From Rhizopus arrhizus (taxonomy: Eukaryota > Mucoromycota > Mucoromycetes > Mucorales > Rhizopodaceae), in assembly GCA_024220505.1 (NCBI GenBank), contig JAKZZE010000003.1, positions 1,860,001-1,924,000 on the forward strand: 64,000 bases of DNA, in the 5' to 3' direction. Below are positions 11,290 through 21,062 of this stretch, one piece after another. Position numbers and translations under genes: made by a program. The number at the start of each line of letters is the position of its first letter. Position 1 is the stretch's first letter. The notes beneath the pieces were generated by a model that ran no database searches, was not told where the DNA came from, and saw nothing but the letters and a program-made list of their open reading frames with translations.

Positions 11290-12658
11290 AATCAGAGTTT
11301 ACTTTTTTCATTTTCCCCCTTTCTTTTTTTTTTTCATTCTGAAAGTTTAATAAATAATATCTTTTCTTCTCACTAGAAACATCAGTATTTGCTCTTTTCG
11401 CTTATCGTCCATTGAGTAGGGCCTTGGCCTATAAAATTCTCGATCCAGACGTTGCTTTGTGATTTGCTTTTAAAAAGTAGGGCATCAGAGGTAAATGATA
11501 GAATACAAAGTACCCATTGGTTAATGAATTGAGGGCCTTTGTCTTTTCTTTACAAGTTATAATGAAAGCAACAGCTAAGGTCCAAATGAAAACATTATGT
11601 ATTTATTGTTCATAGCTCCGTAAGAAACTGCTATTGTCAACAAAATCAATCAGGATCACGTTCAACTCTATATCACCTTTAATGTATTTTCTATTACTAG
11701 TTTCATTACTTATACAGCATTTATCTGCTTGCCTTTAAGATTTATAAGTAACATATGATTGGGATACTTCTTCATCAAAGATCAATAAATATATAACCTC
11801 TTGAGGGTCAAGTTTTGCTTTCTACAAGTTACCATAGTTACAGAATAGAGTTACATTTCAGTGACAGGTTAAGTGGTTTACTGGAAACCCATTGGATGTC
11901 GCTTTTTCAATCGAAAGCAGTCTTTGTGACCGTATTAACATAAAATTTTTTTTTGTCACACAATTTCCCTGGTCGTTTATAAATTTATTCGTGTCTCGAG
12001 AAAACACGGTTCTTTTTTCTTTATCATGTATAATAACAAAAGGTAACTTTTATAGAAAGCAGTGGAAAGTAAGCTAAAGATGAGACATAAAAGACATTTG
12101 CACGTCAGGCTGATTCCTGAAGATCAATATATCTATACCCAAATTTCTGAATAACTTTCCATATTGCTTAAATAAGAAATGCAATGAACTTTTTACTAAT
12201 ATTTATTTCTACTTAGGTTAATTGCTTTTTTTTATTATAATAAAAAATTTATTTTAAAATATCCTAAATTTGTGTTTACTGTCTTATTTTTTATTACATG
12301 ATTTATATATAAGCATAGAAGACAGAGATGATCTCGCTTCTAAAGCTCCTAAAATCAAAAGAGTCCCCGAATTGAAATAGGTGAGGTATTTTTTAATCTT
12401 TTTGATGGGCACAAACGTGAAACACTGACCTGCAAAAACAAAACAAAAGCGATATTTTCTTTTGAAAAAATACATACCATACGTGTTTGAAACTCGTTAC
12501 AAAATAAGGGTTCTTTGGAATCTTTTTATTCTATGCATATTTACATCATTATACTCCCCCTTTGTTTGCTTACTTTTGTTTTCTGGGCAGTATTTCATTT
12601 TAATCATGATTGTTCTATGGGATTGCATGGTATTTTTTGTTGTTGTTGTTGTCTAAGT
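11290..12658. other. Gene-free stretch with two orphan exon-like pieces
   Basis: No complete gene. At about 11381-11461 (+) an acceptor-like CACTAG precedes a short open frame containing VFALFAYRPLSRALAYKIL and ending in a stop. At about 12316-12381 (+) another piece reads EDRDDLASKAPKIKRVPELK and then a stop. Both look like 3' ends of lost or unassembled genes. I cannot assign either. Confidence 0.35.
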
Positions 12659-14575
12659 TTAGTTACTTTTCGGATTGGTTCTACTGTTACTAGCACTGTT
12701 ATCCGCACTAAGTTGGGTATTCTTGTGTGGGATGCCTTGGGGTGTCAAGATTGTGATGGCTGTATGTCTTGGTGGGCTGACTTTGATGTCATTATCCAAA
12801 TCATCCTTAGATCCCTCTACTTTCACAGTCATCTCTTCTTCATTTTGCTCGGGATTCTTTTGGACGACGATCGTCTGTTTATCAATCTTTGGGATGCGAA
12901 GGATTTTTTGTGAACTCAATTCACTTGTTCTCGTCAGGGTTCGGCCAGCAAATGTGCCAATGTAAAATAGTGGGATTGTGATACCGTGCGCAACAACTGA
13001 GGCAAGCATCATGAAATAGATCACAGGTTTGATTACCTCACGAGCGTGAGCGTTAGGTCCATCTGCAGGAATGGCCTCCAAGGCAACCGTGTAGTAAAAG
13101 ACAGCGCCAACGCCAATAGGGCCAAACCACCCGGTAAAGACCGCCTCACGCCAGGTGTGTATAGCAGGAATAAATTTGTAGAGAGCCATGATGATGGGAA
13201 GTCTTCGAAGCAAAAGAACAAGGATAGCCAAGACAATCAATCTCCAAACTGTAATTTGGATAGAAGCGTCATTGAAAAGTGACCAAGGCTATTAAAATTG
13301 AATTGAGTTTCTGTTTTAATCAATACTAAATGAGAACCTACCATTGTGAGGCCAAGGTATACAAAAATGCTAAGATTAAGTAAATTATCTACCACCTGTT
13401 GTATTTTGTATAAAAAAGTTAGACAAAGGGCAAAATAAAACTGGCGCATTTACCTCCATTAAATGGGCATTCTCTGTCTCCACACGGAACCAATCGTCCC
13501 AAGTAAATGAATTACCAGCGATAAAACAAGCTAAAAGATCATCACTTCCGATCAAACCAACGGTGCCAATAAGGAAAAGCTTATAAAAGGTTAGAAGCCA
13601 TACAAAAGTTGCAAAAGACATGAACTTACTGATAAGGCAATTGAAAAGACAAGAAAAGATTCATTGTCAATAAACTTTTTTTGCTCGCAATACTTTAATA
13701 ACTTTCGAGCAATATAGCCAACGATGAACCCGATGACGACCGATAAAAGAATGTTGAAGGCCATGATTTTGTAGGCCCAAATACCAATAGCAGGTCCCAC
13801 ATCTTTTTGTAAGAGATAGACTGCCAAGAATAAGAAAGGATAACCAAGACCGTCATTTGCACCACTACAAATAGATATAAAGATTCCGCAGAGTAAAAAT
13901 AAACTAATCTATCCTACCTTTCACAAGAAATAATGTTGCGAACATGATGTGGGACATGTTTTTCAGCGAATTTACCTTGAACGATGGAGTTTGCAAGTAC
14001 CTATGTTTGTAAGAATATTTTTTATCTTCTGTTCTCTAGGGCAACTTACAGGATCTGTAGGAGTAAAGCATGCAGCGATCATCAGCGATTCAAGCTAAGC
14101 GAGAGAATGAGAAGACAGTTTAAATAAAATGGATCTCTATTTACAAAATTCAATCCGGGAATCAAGGCCCAAACGAGTAATCCGCTTACTAACCACATGT
14201 AGATCATGACAGGACCCAGTAGAATGAGAATAGAGACCAATTCTTTACGGAGATATGCCTTTGGCAACGCAACACCAGCTGCCATCACTTGTATGCCAAT
14301 GACAAATCGACAGAATTCTTTTGTGATTGTCTCTTCATGGCCCCATCCTTCAATGTTTATAAATTTTGCACACAGTGGCCCAAAGATTATGCCACATATA
14401 ATCGCGATAGCTAGAAAGATATTTGTAAAAAAAATTAAAGAAAAAAGACATCATTTAATTCTTATTTACATGCTTCTGATAAATAAAGTCTTTCTTTTAT
14501 AACAAGTGAAGACAGTCCATAGAACAAGATGAACCCGCCAAGAATAGCGCTGACAATTGAAACGGTATCTGCCAT
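12659..14575 (-). CDS. NHA1: Na+/H+ antiporter, Nha1/Sod2 family
   Basis: Eight exons, 14575-14470, 14410-14145, 14094-14050, 14000-13918, 13864-13630, 13579-13454, 13395-13342 and 13288-12659, give 514 aa. The protein is a multi-helix monovalent cation/proton antiporter of the fungal Nha1/Cnh1/Sod2 type, exporting Na+ or K+ against H+ at the plasma membrane. Diagnostic sequence includes the N-terminal LGGFILFYGL and IKERLYLSEA, the ion-site motif ACFTPTDP, VLANSIVQGKFAEKHVP, and SGANDG with the conserved Asn-Asp pair. The C-terminal hydrophilic tail is only about 90 residues, far shorter than the several-hundred-residue tail of budding-yeast Nha1 and closer to fission-yeast Sod2. Exon 3 is just 45 nt and carries the TPTDP motif. 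Confidence 0.93.
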
Positions 14576-15534
14576 TTTACAAAAATACTTTCTCTTTCAA
14601 GCTTTTTTTTTTCAAGAAAAATTGAAAGGGTACAAAGTCCTTGTAATGTGTATTATGACTCAAGCCAAGTATAATAACTTTAAAGAAGAAGAAAAAAAAA
14701 CCCATTCTATTCTGATTCATTTCTACGCCATTATATACTCAATTGTTTGGTGTTACGCAAATAGTGACCATTTAGAGAAAGTCATACAAGTCAGATACGT
14801 TGCGCTATTTTTGCGATACGCTTGTCGGAAATAAAAGATTCCGATTAAAGACAGCTACAATCATTGTCTGATGCATCACATACTTTTTTTGGATTTTTGT
14901 AACATGGACGGATTATGTTTGTTGAACAGATCACTCTATTTTTATTAATTTCTGTCTATTTACCTACATGTCCAAATGAAAATCTTTTCAGAAAAACAAA
15001 GACAAAAGGCTTTGGTGGCAAAGACTATTTCATGAGCTTCTATCTTGAGATCAGAAAAAAAGGTAAATTGTGCTCTAATTTCTGGGTATTCTATTCCCGA
15101 GATTAGATTTATGATCCATAGCATACAGAACAAATCCCCCCTTTCTTGATCAATTTCAGTTTTTACTATAAATCGAACCAAATCTACTTTCTCACCCCCG
15201 TAAAAAATTACAAACATTCTAATTAAAAAAAAGACTTTTTGAATTATTTTCTTCAAAAGGATCACTCTTTGCTTCACTTGATTCACTATAGATTATTCAT
15301 CAAATATCAAAACATGACTGCATTTTGTTATTTGGTGTACAAGGTGAATTGCTGTTTCAACCTTTGACCAAATAAAATAAATGCATTTTATACATTTTTT
15401 TTTTAAATCAGAGAATACAGAAAACTCTAAACAGCAGCTTATTGGAAAGTAATCTTTGATGTTTTCTTGCAGCAAGAAAAAGAGATTAGCTTATCCATTC
15501 GAAACAAATCGTACTCATCCCATCAAATAACACA
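14576..15534. other. Gene-free stretch
   Basis: The upstream region of the antiporter gene and beyond. Frames of 60-108 codons lie on both strands at 14529-15475 but overlap each other, are rich in Phe, Lys and Ile, and match nothing I know. Confidence 0.5.
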
Positions 15535-15759
15535 TTGAACTCACACAGAAACTGTCAATTTCCCTTTCAGGCTGGTCGTCTCTATCAGTGGCAAACGGGA
15601 AGCAAGGTGATCAAGTACTTTCTGCTGGATTGGTCTCCTGTAGCACTCGTTCCAATCTCCACGGTCGTTTTCTATTTGTTTGTGGGTTTAAATCCTGTGT
15701 TTGAGACTGTTTCTTTGGATGACCAGCTAAAATGTGACATTCGAATAAAATCCTCATAA
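15535..15759 (+). pseudogene. Orphan exon-like open frame
   Basis: After an acceptor-like TTTCAG at 15565-15570 the frame reads AGRLYQWQTGSKVIKYFLLD and on through a hydrophobic stretch (VALVPISTVVFYLFVGL) to a stop at 15757-15759. Codon use is less A/T-biased than the flanks. There is no ATG at the head. It may be one exon of a decayed membrane protein gene. No family recognised. Confidence 0.25.
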
Positions 15760-16244
15760 AAAATCTATCAGCCCCAAACGTCCTCTAGACTATCATGCAT
15801 ATGTATTGCCGGGAATTGTTATGCTGCAAGTGTGCAAAAAGATGGTTGAACCTAGAATTGATATCCCATTCATCCATTGAACTTTTCTTTGTGTGTCTGT
15901 CCATCAGAATGTTTCAGCTCGTTCTTATTTTCTGTTTCTCTCTTTTTTTCTCCCACAAAGTTTAAAGCAGACAATTTTTTTTTTTTTTTTTTTTGCAAAT
16001 GTGTTAAAAGTATGACGTATGTGAGAGAGAGAGAGACTATGACTGTGCTGAATTTTTTTTTTTTCATTAAATAAGGTGTGATAGATTCTCTGCAAATAAA
16101 AAAAAAAAAGAAATGTGTATGTGTGCTTGTGTGTGTGTGTGTGCGTATGTGTGTTTTGTTTTGATTTGTCCGAGTGGCAGATTTATGTAGTAGAAATAAG
16201 CATTTAAAAGAATAAGAAGAGAGAGAGAGAGAGCAATAAACAAG
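15760..16244. repeat. Intergenic DNA with simple repeats
   Basis: Contains poly-T at about 15976-15994, GA repeats near 16025-16036 and 16219-16233, and a GT repeat at about 16129-16149. No gene seen. Confidence 0.6.
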
Positions 16245-17108
16245 TTATCTGTATCTTCTGTCATATGGATCATTTCTTCTGATCATTCTTCTATCAGCTG
16301 CCCATCTTGGTTGAATAGGAGGTGATGATAAAGGAGATGAAGGATAATATCTTGAAGGATAATAACGGTTTGGTGGTGAAGGAGATACAGTTCGTGGTGG
16401 AGGTGATGGATATCGACTACTGCTGTGATAACGAGGTCTTGTCTGTCGTACTTCAGAACGATGATAATTTTCTACTCTACCAACAGGTCGATATGAGCTA
16501 TTACTACTACTATGATCAGTCACAATCTCTTTTCGATCCCATACACTTTTGCGTGTCAATTGGTTGTAATAATAAACTTGTCCCTGCTCTGTTTTGTGTG
16601 ACACCCAAGGTTCAGGTAGCTGTTCTCTGTTCTCGCTCTTTATTTCTTTCTTTGATTCTTTTATGACGCTGGATGATTCCTTTTTAGTTTCTTCATGAAC
16701 TGGTGATTGTTCCCTACGCTCATTAGCCCAATCATCTTCTCCATCCGAGTCAAATGAGATTACTGCTTCTTTTATCACTGCTGGTCTTGGTCCTTCCTTT
16801 TCTTTTCCTTCTTCTTCTTTAGTCACTTTCTTTTCTTCCTCTTCTTTTCTTTTTGCTGGTAATTCCTCTATTGCTGCTTCTGTTGTTGTTATTCTTGTAT
16901 TTTGCCTTACTGAAGATGGTGATGAGTGACGATGGTAATTATATTCTCTTGATGTAGAGTAATGTGTTACGGGCCTACTATCATATCTACTACGCATATT
17001 TCTTATATGTGGAGGTGAAGGGTATCTAGGTCTATAATATCTTTCATCAAATCGTTGTCTTGTAGGTACAAATCTACTTTTAGGAGAATAACCGTAACGA
17101 CGATCCAT
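16245..17108 (-). CDS. WW-domain protein, Arg/Ser/Tyr/Pro-rich
   Basis: Single exon, 287 aa. One WW domain lies at about residues 164-193, with the first Trp at 168 (LPEPW), the Tyr-Tyr-Tyr-Asn core and the second Trp at 190. The usual Pro just after the second Trp is replaced (SVWDRK), which may change ligand preference. The ends are rich in Arg, Tyr, Ser and Pro (SPPPRTVSPSPP, repeated YYPS), as in splicing-associated proteins, and a Lys/Glu-rich coiled segment lies at about 85-110. A nuclear RNA-processing adaptor is plausible but inferred. It lies downstream of the copper ATPase gene on the same strand, with 160 nt between them. Confidence 0.7.
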   Translation of the reverse strand: MDRRYGYSPKSRFVPTRQRFDERYYRPRYPSPPHIRNMRSRYDSRPVTHYSTSREYNYHRHSSPSSVRQNTRITTTEAAIEELPAKRKEEEEKKVTKEEEGKEKEGPRPAVIKEAVISFDSDGEDDWANERREQSPVHEETKKESSSVIKESKKEIKSENREQLPEPWVSHKTEQGQVYYYNQLTRKSVWDRKEIVTDHSSSNSSYRPVGRVENYHRSEVRQTRPRYHSSSRYPSPPPRTVSPSPPNRYYPSRYYPSSPLSSPPIQPRWAADRRMIRRNDPYDRRYR

Positions 17109-17268
17109 TTCAATAATGAAGAAGAGGAAAATAAAAACAAATTTTTTTAAAAATCAAAAATTTTCCTTTTTTTTAAAAAAAATTCATTTATTAGTTTCAT
17201 ATGCAAATATTATATGAAGGGGAGGGGTATTTTATACATCAAGTATTTACAAATACTAATAGAGGATT

Positions 17269-20200
17269 TTAAGAGTGAGCAGGTGTTAAGCTTTCTAAAT
17301 CGTATTCTTGCTGGCCATTGTTAAACAACGGTTGGTATGTTCCCTTTGCACGGTCAGTTTGAAATAATTTTCTGACAAGAACTCTAAATCGGCTTATACG
17401 TGGCTTCTCGTTTGAAAAGTTTGGTTTACGCCAGAGCCATTTGAGCATCAGACTACTCAAGACCACACTTGTTGAGCTTGCGGCCATAGCCATGCCAGCC
17501 ATCATAGGATGAAGATAGATACCAAAGGGGACAAGGAGACCCATCGCCAGTGGAATACCAAGCATGTTGTAGACACAGGCCCATCCCAGGTTCAATTTGA
17601 TTCGTTTAAAGATAGACCTCGACAGGTCTAGTGCAACCACAACGTCCGTCAGATCAGATCGCATAAGAACAACATCGGCTGCTTCCATCGCAATATCAGT
17701 ACCACTGCAGAGAGCGATACCAAGATTAGAGGCCACAAGAGCAGGGGAATCATTGATACCATCTCCAACCATAGCCACAACTGTAGGAACAAGCTTGGGA
17801 GCAAAGAAGAGGAACCTTGATCGAGGTCGAAGTTGGCTTTGCATTGCCTTCACGATCTCTGTCTTGCCACTAGGGGAGATGCCCGCATGAACCTCAGAGA
17901 TGCCCAGCTTTTTAGCAATACAGTGTGCCGTGGCCGCATTGTCACCAGTCACCATCGCTGTGTCGATACCCATCTTGTGTAGTGTCTGAATCACAATTTC
18001 TGACTCTGGTTTGATCGTGTCCGAAACGGACACAAAGCCAACAGGAACACCATCCAATGCAACCAAAATAGATGTAAATCCTTTGGAGGCATCGCCTTGA
18101 ACAATTTCAATCTGCTCATCCGTCAAAATGATGCCGTGATAATCCTCAAGCCATTTCTGATTACCGACTACCACATGATGACCCTTTGTGTCATCGTTGG
18201 GTGTGACTACACATTCAATACCAAAACCTGTCTCGCTTCTGAATTCAGAGATGGATCCCAAGTGATCTAAGGAAGCCTCGGATGACACACCATGTAATTC
18301 TTTTGCCTTGTTGACCAGAGCACGACCCAGAAGATGTTCGCTTGAGGCCTCTGCTATAGCAGCCAACGTGAGCATCCTTTGTCTTGTACTTTCAGCACCA
18401 CTCCAGGCTTGATAGTTCACCACTTCCACTTTGCCGGTCGTCAAGGTTCCCGTCTTATCAAACACGACCTTGTTCACCTTTTGACCATTCTCCAACACAG
18501 CCGCTCCTTTAAAGATCACACCGTGCTCGGCAGCAAGACCAGTACCGACCATGACCGCAGTGGGCGTAGCAAGGCCCAATGCACATGGACAGGCAACGAT
18601 CACAACACTGATACACATCTTTAGACAAAAAAAGAACCAGTCCCCGTTCGTTTCCTTTGCGATCTCGTGCTGCAGCAAAGATGGCATACGATCGACGCCC
18701 AAGAAGCCAACGAGGATGGACCAGGCAGTGAGGGTGAGGACACCGAGCAAGATGACGACAGGGACAAAGACACCCGCGACTCGATCCGTAAAGCCTTGAA
18801 TGGGCGCTTTCTTGACTTGAGCATCTTCGACCAGCTTCACAATCTGACTCAGAGCCGTGTCTGAACCCACACGGGTCGCACGCATCGTAAAGGTACCCAA
18901 GCCATTGACCGTGCCGCCGATGACCGATTGGCCGGGTCGCTTGTCGACCGGATCCACCTCGCCTGTAATCATACTTTCGTCAATAGAGGATTGGCCAGAG
19001 ATCAAGACACCATCTGTAGGTACCTTGGCGCCCGGGGTGATTTTGAGGCAGTCGCCGATTTGAATCAGTTCAGAAGGAATTTGCTTTTCAGACACGGCCA
19101 TGTCATTTTCATATTCGACCAAGAGAGCCACTGAAGGTGAGAGAGACATGAGCTTGGAAAGAGCAGTAGAAGATTGACCTTTGGCAAGGTTCTCGAGGTA
19201 GCGACCCAAGAGGATGAAGGAGATCAAGGTGGATGAGGTATCAAAAAAGATGGAAGGTTTCGTAGTAGAAGCCATACAGATAGCTCGTATCATGGATAGA
19301 CAAGAGAAAGAAAAAGCAGACAAGGTAGAGATGGCCACCAAGACATCCATCGTAGGCGCACGATGCTTTATCGATTGATAGGCAGAGATCAAGAATCGCT
19401 TGCCGATAAAGAACTGAACTGGCACAGTGAGCACAAGTTGTAAAAGATCGAAAAAGAACAGGCCAGGGACAACATAAGTAGGCGTCTGTAACCAACGTCG
19501 ACCTAGTTCAAACTCAGGAAGTAGCATGCCAATCACAAAGACAGGCAAAGAAAAGACGAGACTTTGGAAAAACAGTTTACGCCACTGAAGGATTTCACGG
19601 ATTTTGGATAAACTTTCCAACTGGACTTTTCGGGTCCGGTCGGAAACAAACGCACTGAATCCGAGATGACTAATCGCTTCCACAATCTCGCGAGCACCGA
19701 TCAGGTTAGGGTTATGTTGAATGGTACCTGTTTCGGTCATCAGGTTGACAGAGACGCTAGAGACTCCACTGAGATTCTCTAGACCACTTTCGATAGCATG
19801 CACACAACTCGCACAGGTCATGCCGTAGATCTGAAGTTGAAGTGTACTGCTCTCACTGCTGATTTCTTGTGTCACATCGTCTGTGATCAAGAAGGCCTCG
19901 AATCCAATATCATGGATAAACTCCACCATCTGTCCTGGGGTCAATATGGCTGGGTCATATTGAACTGTGGCAGATTCAGCCAAGAGTGATACTTGAACAT
20001 CAGACACTCCGGCTACTTGACCAAGCCCACGTTCAATGCTATTCACGCAAGAAGCACAGGTCATGCCACCAACATGCAGCTGAGCTGTTTTTGCTACCCC
20101 GGCTGCTGCTGCTGCTTTTTTGAGAACAATGGCAGTAGAGGCTATGTCCTGCTGCTGCTGTTGTTGGTTGTCTTTTGAATAGATGGCAGCATCAAATCCA

Positions 20201-20586
20201 CCATCTTTGATGGTGTTGATGATCTCTTCAGGTGTTGTTGTCAGTGAATCGAATTTGATAGTCGCCTTGTTTTCCTCCAGACTCACCCTCACGTCCTCCA
20301 CACCTTCCAAGGCCTCACAAGCGTTGGTGATCGATCGAACACAGGATGAACAAGTCATGCCGAGTACAGACAAGGTGACTGTTTGGGTTTTGGGTACGTC
20401 GAATCCACAATCCTCGATGGTTTTAATGATGGTTTCAATAGGCATATCGTCATCGTGTATTGTTGCGCAGGCATGTTCCAAGTCGACTTGCACTTGTTGA
20501 ACAAGAGGCTCGAGTGCGTTTCTGATGGCTTTAACACAAGACTGGCACGTCATGCCTTCAATGGGAATTGTCGTCACTTGGGACAT
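17269..20586 (-). CDS. CCC2: Copper-transporting P1B-type ATPase (Ccc2/ATP7-like)
   Basis: A single intronless frame of 1105 aa from the ATG at 20586. Four N-terminal heavy-metal-associated domains each carry GMTCxSC (near residues 11, 76, 174 and 255). They are followed by membrane helices, the actuator TGE (SMITGE, about residue 538), the CPC metal site (ACPCALGLATPT, about 663), the phosphorylation motif DKTGTLT (about 710), and MVGDGINDSPAL (about 935-946). The family pumps Cu+ into the Golgi lumen for cuproenzyme loading. Two oddities: the SEHP nucleotide-binding motif reads SEHLL (about 748), and about 15 extra residues (RPRSRFLFFAPKLVP) precede VVAMVGDG. The frame stays open to 20718, but that part is translated A/T runs. 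Lack of introns contrasts with its neighbours. Confidence 0.93.
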   Translation of the reverse strand: MSQVTTIPIEGMTCQSCVKAIRNALEPLVQQVQVDLEHACATIHDDDMPIETIIKTIEDCGFDVPKTQTVTLSVLGMTCSSCVRSITNACEALEGVEDVRVSLEENKATIKFDSLTTTPEEIINTIKDGGFDAAIYSKDNQQQQQQDIASTAIVLKKAAAAAGVAKTAQLHVGGMTCASCVNSIERGLGQVAGVSDVQVSLLAESATVQYDPAILTPGQMVEFIHDIGFEAFLITDDVTQEISSESSTLQLQIYGMTCASCVHAIESGLENLSGVSSVSVNLMTETGTIQHNPNLIGAREIVEAISHLGFSAFVSDRTRKVQLESLSKIREILQWRKLFFQSLVFSLPVFVIGMLLPEFELGRRWLQTPTYVVPGLFFFDLLQLVLTVPVQFFIGKRFLISAYQSIKHRAPTMDVLVAISTLSAFSFSCLSMIRAICMASTTKPSIFFDTSSTLISFILLGRYLENLAKGQSSTALSKLMSLSPSVALLVEYENDMAVSEKQIPSELIQIGDCLKITPGAKVPTDGVLISGQSSIDESMITGEVDPVDKRPGQSVIGGTVNGLGTFTMRATRVGSDTALSQIVKLVEDAQVKKAPIQGFTDRVAGVFVPVVILLGVLTLTAWSILVGFLGVDRMPSLLQHEIAKETNGDWFFFCLKMCISVVIVACPCALGLATPTAVMVGTGLAAEHGVIFKGAAVLENGQKVNKVVFDKTGTLTTGKVEVVNYQAWSGAESTRQRMLTLAAIAEASSEHLLGRALVNKAKELHGVSSEASLDHLGSISEFRSETGFGIECVVTPNDDTKGHHVVVGNQKWLEDYHGIILTDEQIEIVQGDASKGFTSILVALDGVPVGFVSVSDTIKPESEIVIQTLHKMGIDTAMVTGDNAATAHCIAKKLGISEVHAGISPSGKTEIVKAMQSQLRPRSRFLFFAPKLVPTVVAMVGDGINDSPALVASNLGIALCSGTDIAMEAADVVLMRSDLTDVVVALDLSRSIFKRIKLNLGWACVYNMLGIPLAMGLLVPFGIYLHPMMAGMAMAASSTSVVLSSLMLKWLWRKPNFSNEKPRISRFRVLVRKLFQTDRAKGTYQPLFNNGQQEYDLESLTPAHS

Positions 20587-20855
20587 TGCTATAGGACATG
20601 CAATGAGAAAGAAGAAGAAGAAGAAAAAAAAGAGAGTTTCGGAAAAAAAAAAAATTGCTTGTCCTTTTTTTTTTTTTTTTTTTTTTTTTTCTGTGTTTGG
20701 TTTCTGATTGGCTTTCAACGGTTAATTGTATCTGCCGATCCATTCTAATGCAAGGCAAGCAACATTGATAGAAGGGCAGAAATTAAAAAATAGTAAGCAT
20801 ATGCTCTCCTTTATTTAAAAAAAAATATTTTCTTTTAATCAACAAAATATTCATG

Positions 20856-21062
20856 TCACTCATCCAGTTGTCTTTTCTCACACACACAAATTCCTTCTTC
20901 ACCACATTCACCCAACAAGTAACCAACCGAACCACAATATTCTTTACAGACAGCATTAGCATGAGCTTCCTTTAGTGGATGACAGGTCTTTTGATGAGAA
21001 GTCGCTTTGGTTGTCATCATCAAGGCAGAGAAAAGGATTGTGAGAAAGAGTGTGAACTTCAT
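20856..21062 (-). CDS. Secreted six-cysteine defensin-like peptide (CS-alpha-beta pattern)
   Basis: Single exon, 68 aa. A signal peptide of about 20 residues (MKFTLFLTILFSALMM) precedes a mature region with exactly six Cys at 27, 39, 43, 53, 59 and 61. The spacing is C-x11-C-x3-C-x9-C-x5-C-x1-C, the CS-alpha-beta defensin framework (CxxxC on a helix, CxC on a strand) with a GEC gamma-core at 51-53. It ends EKRQLDE, where Lys-Arg could be a trimming site. Fungal and invertebrate defensins of this framework are antibacterial or antifungal. Activity here is inferred. A TATA-like TTATAAAAAAAC lies about 50-60 nt upstream. It is divided by 269 nt from the copper ATPase gene downstream on the same strand. 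Confidence 0.8.
   Translation of the reverse strand: MKFTLFLTILFSALMMTTKATSHQKTCHPLKEAHANAVCKEYCGSVGYLLGECGEEGICVCEKRQLDE

Noticed and set aside
12515..12965. Open frames on the plus strand opposite the antiporter's last exon
   Set aside because: They are antisense shadows of the well-supported Nha1 exon and match no family.
17769..17804. Possible mini-intron in the copper ATPase before GDGIND
   Set aside because: The only GT-AG pair is 35 nt and would shift the frame.
20587..20718. N-terminal extension of the copper ATPase
   Set aside because: The extra 44 residues are translated A/T runs. The ATG at 20586 starts directly before the first metal-binding domain.
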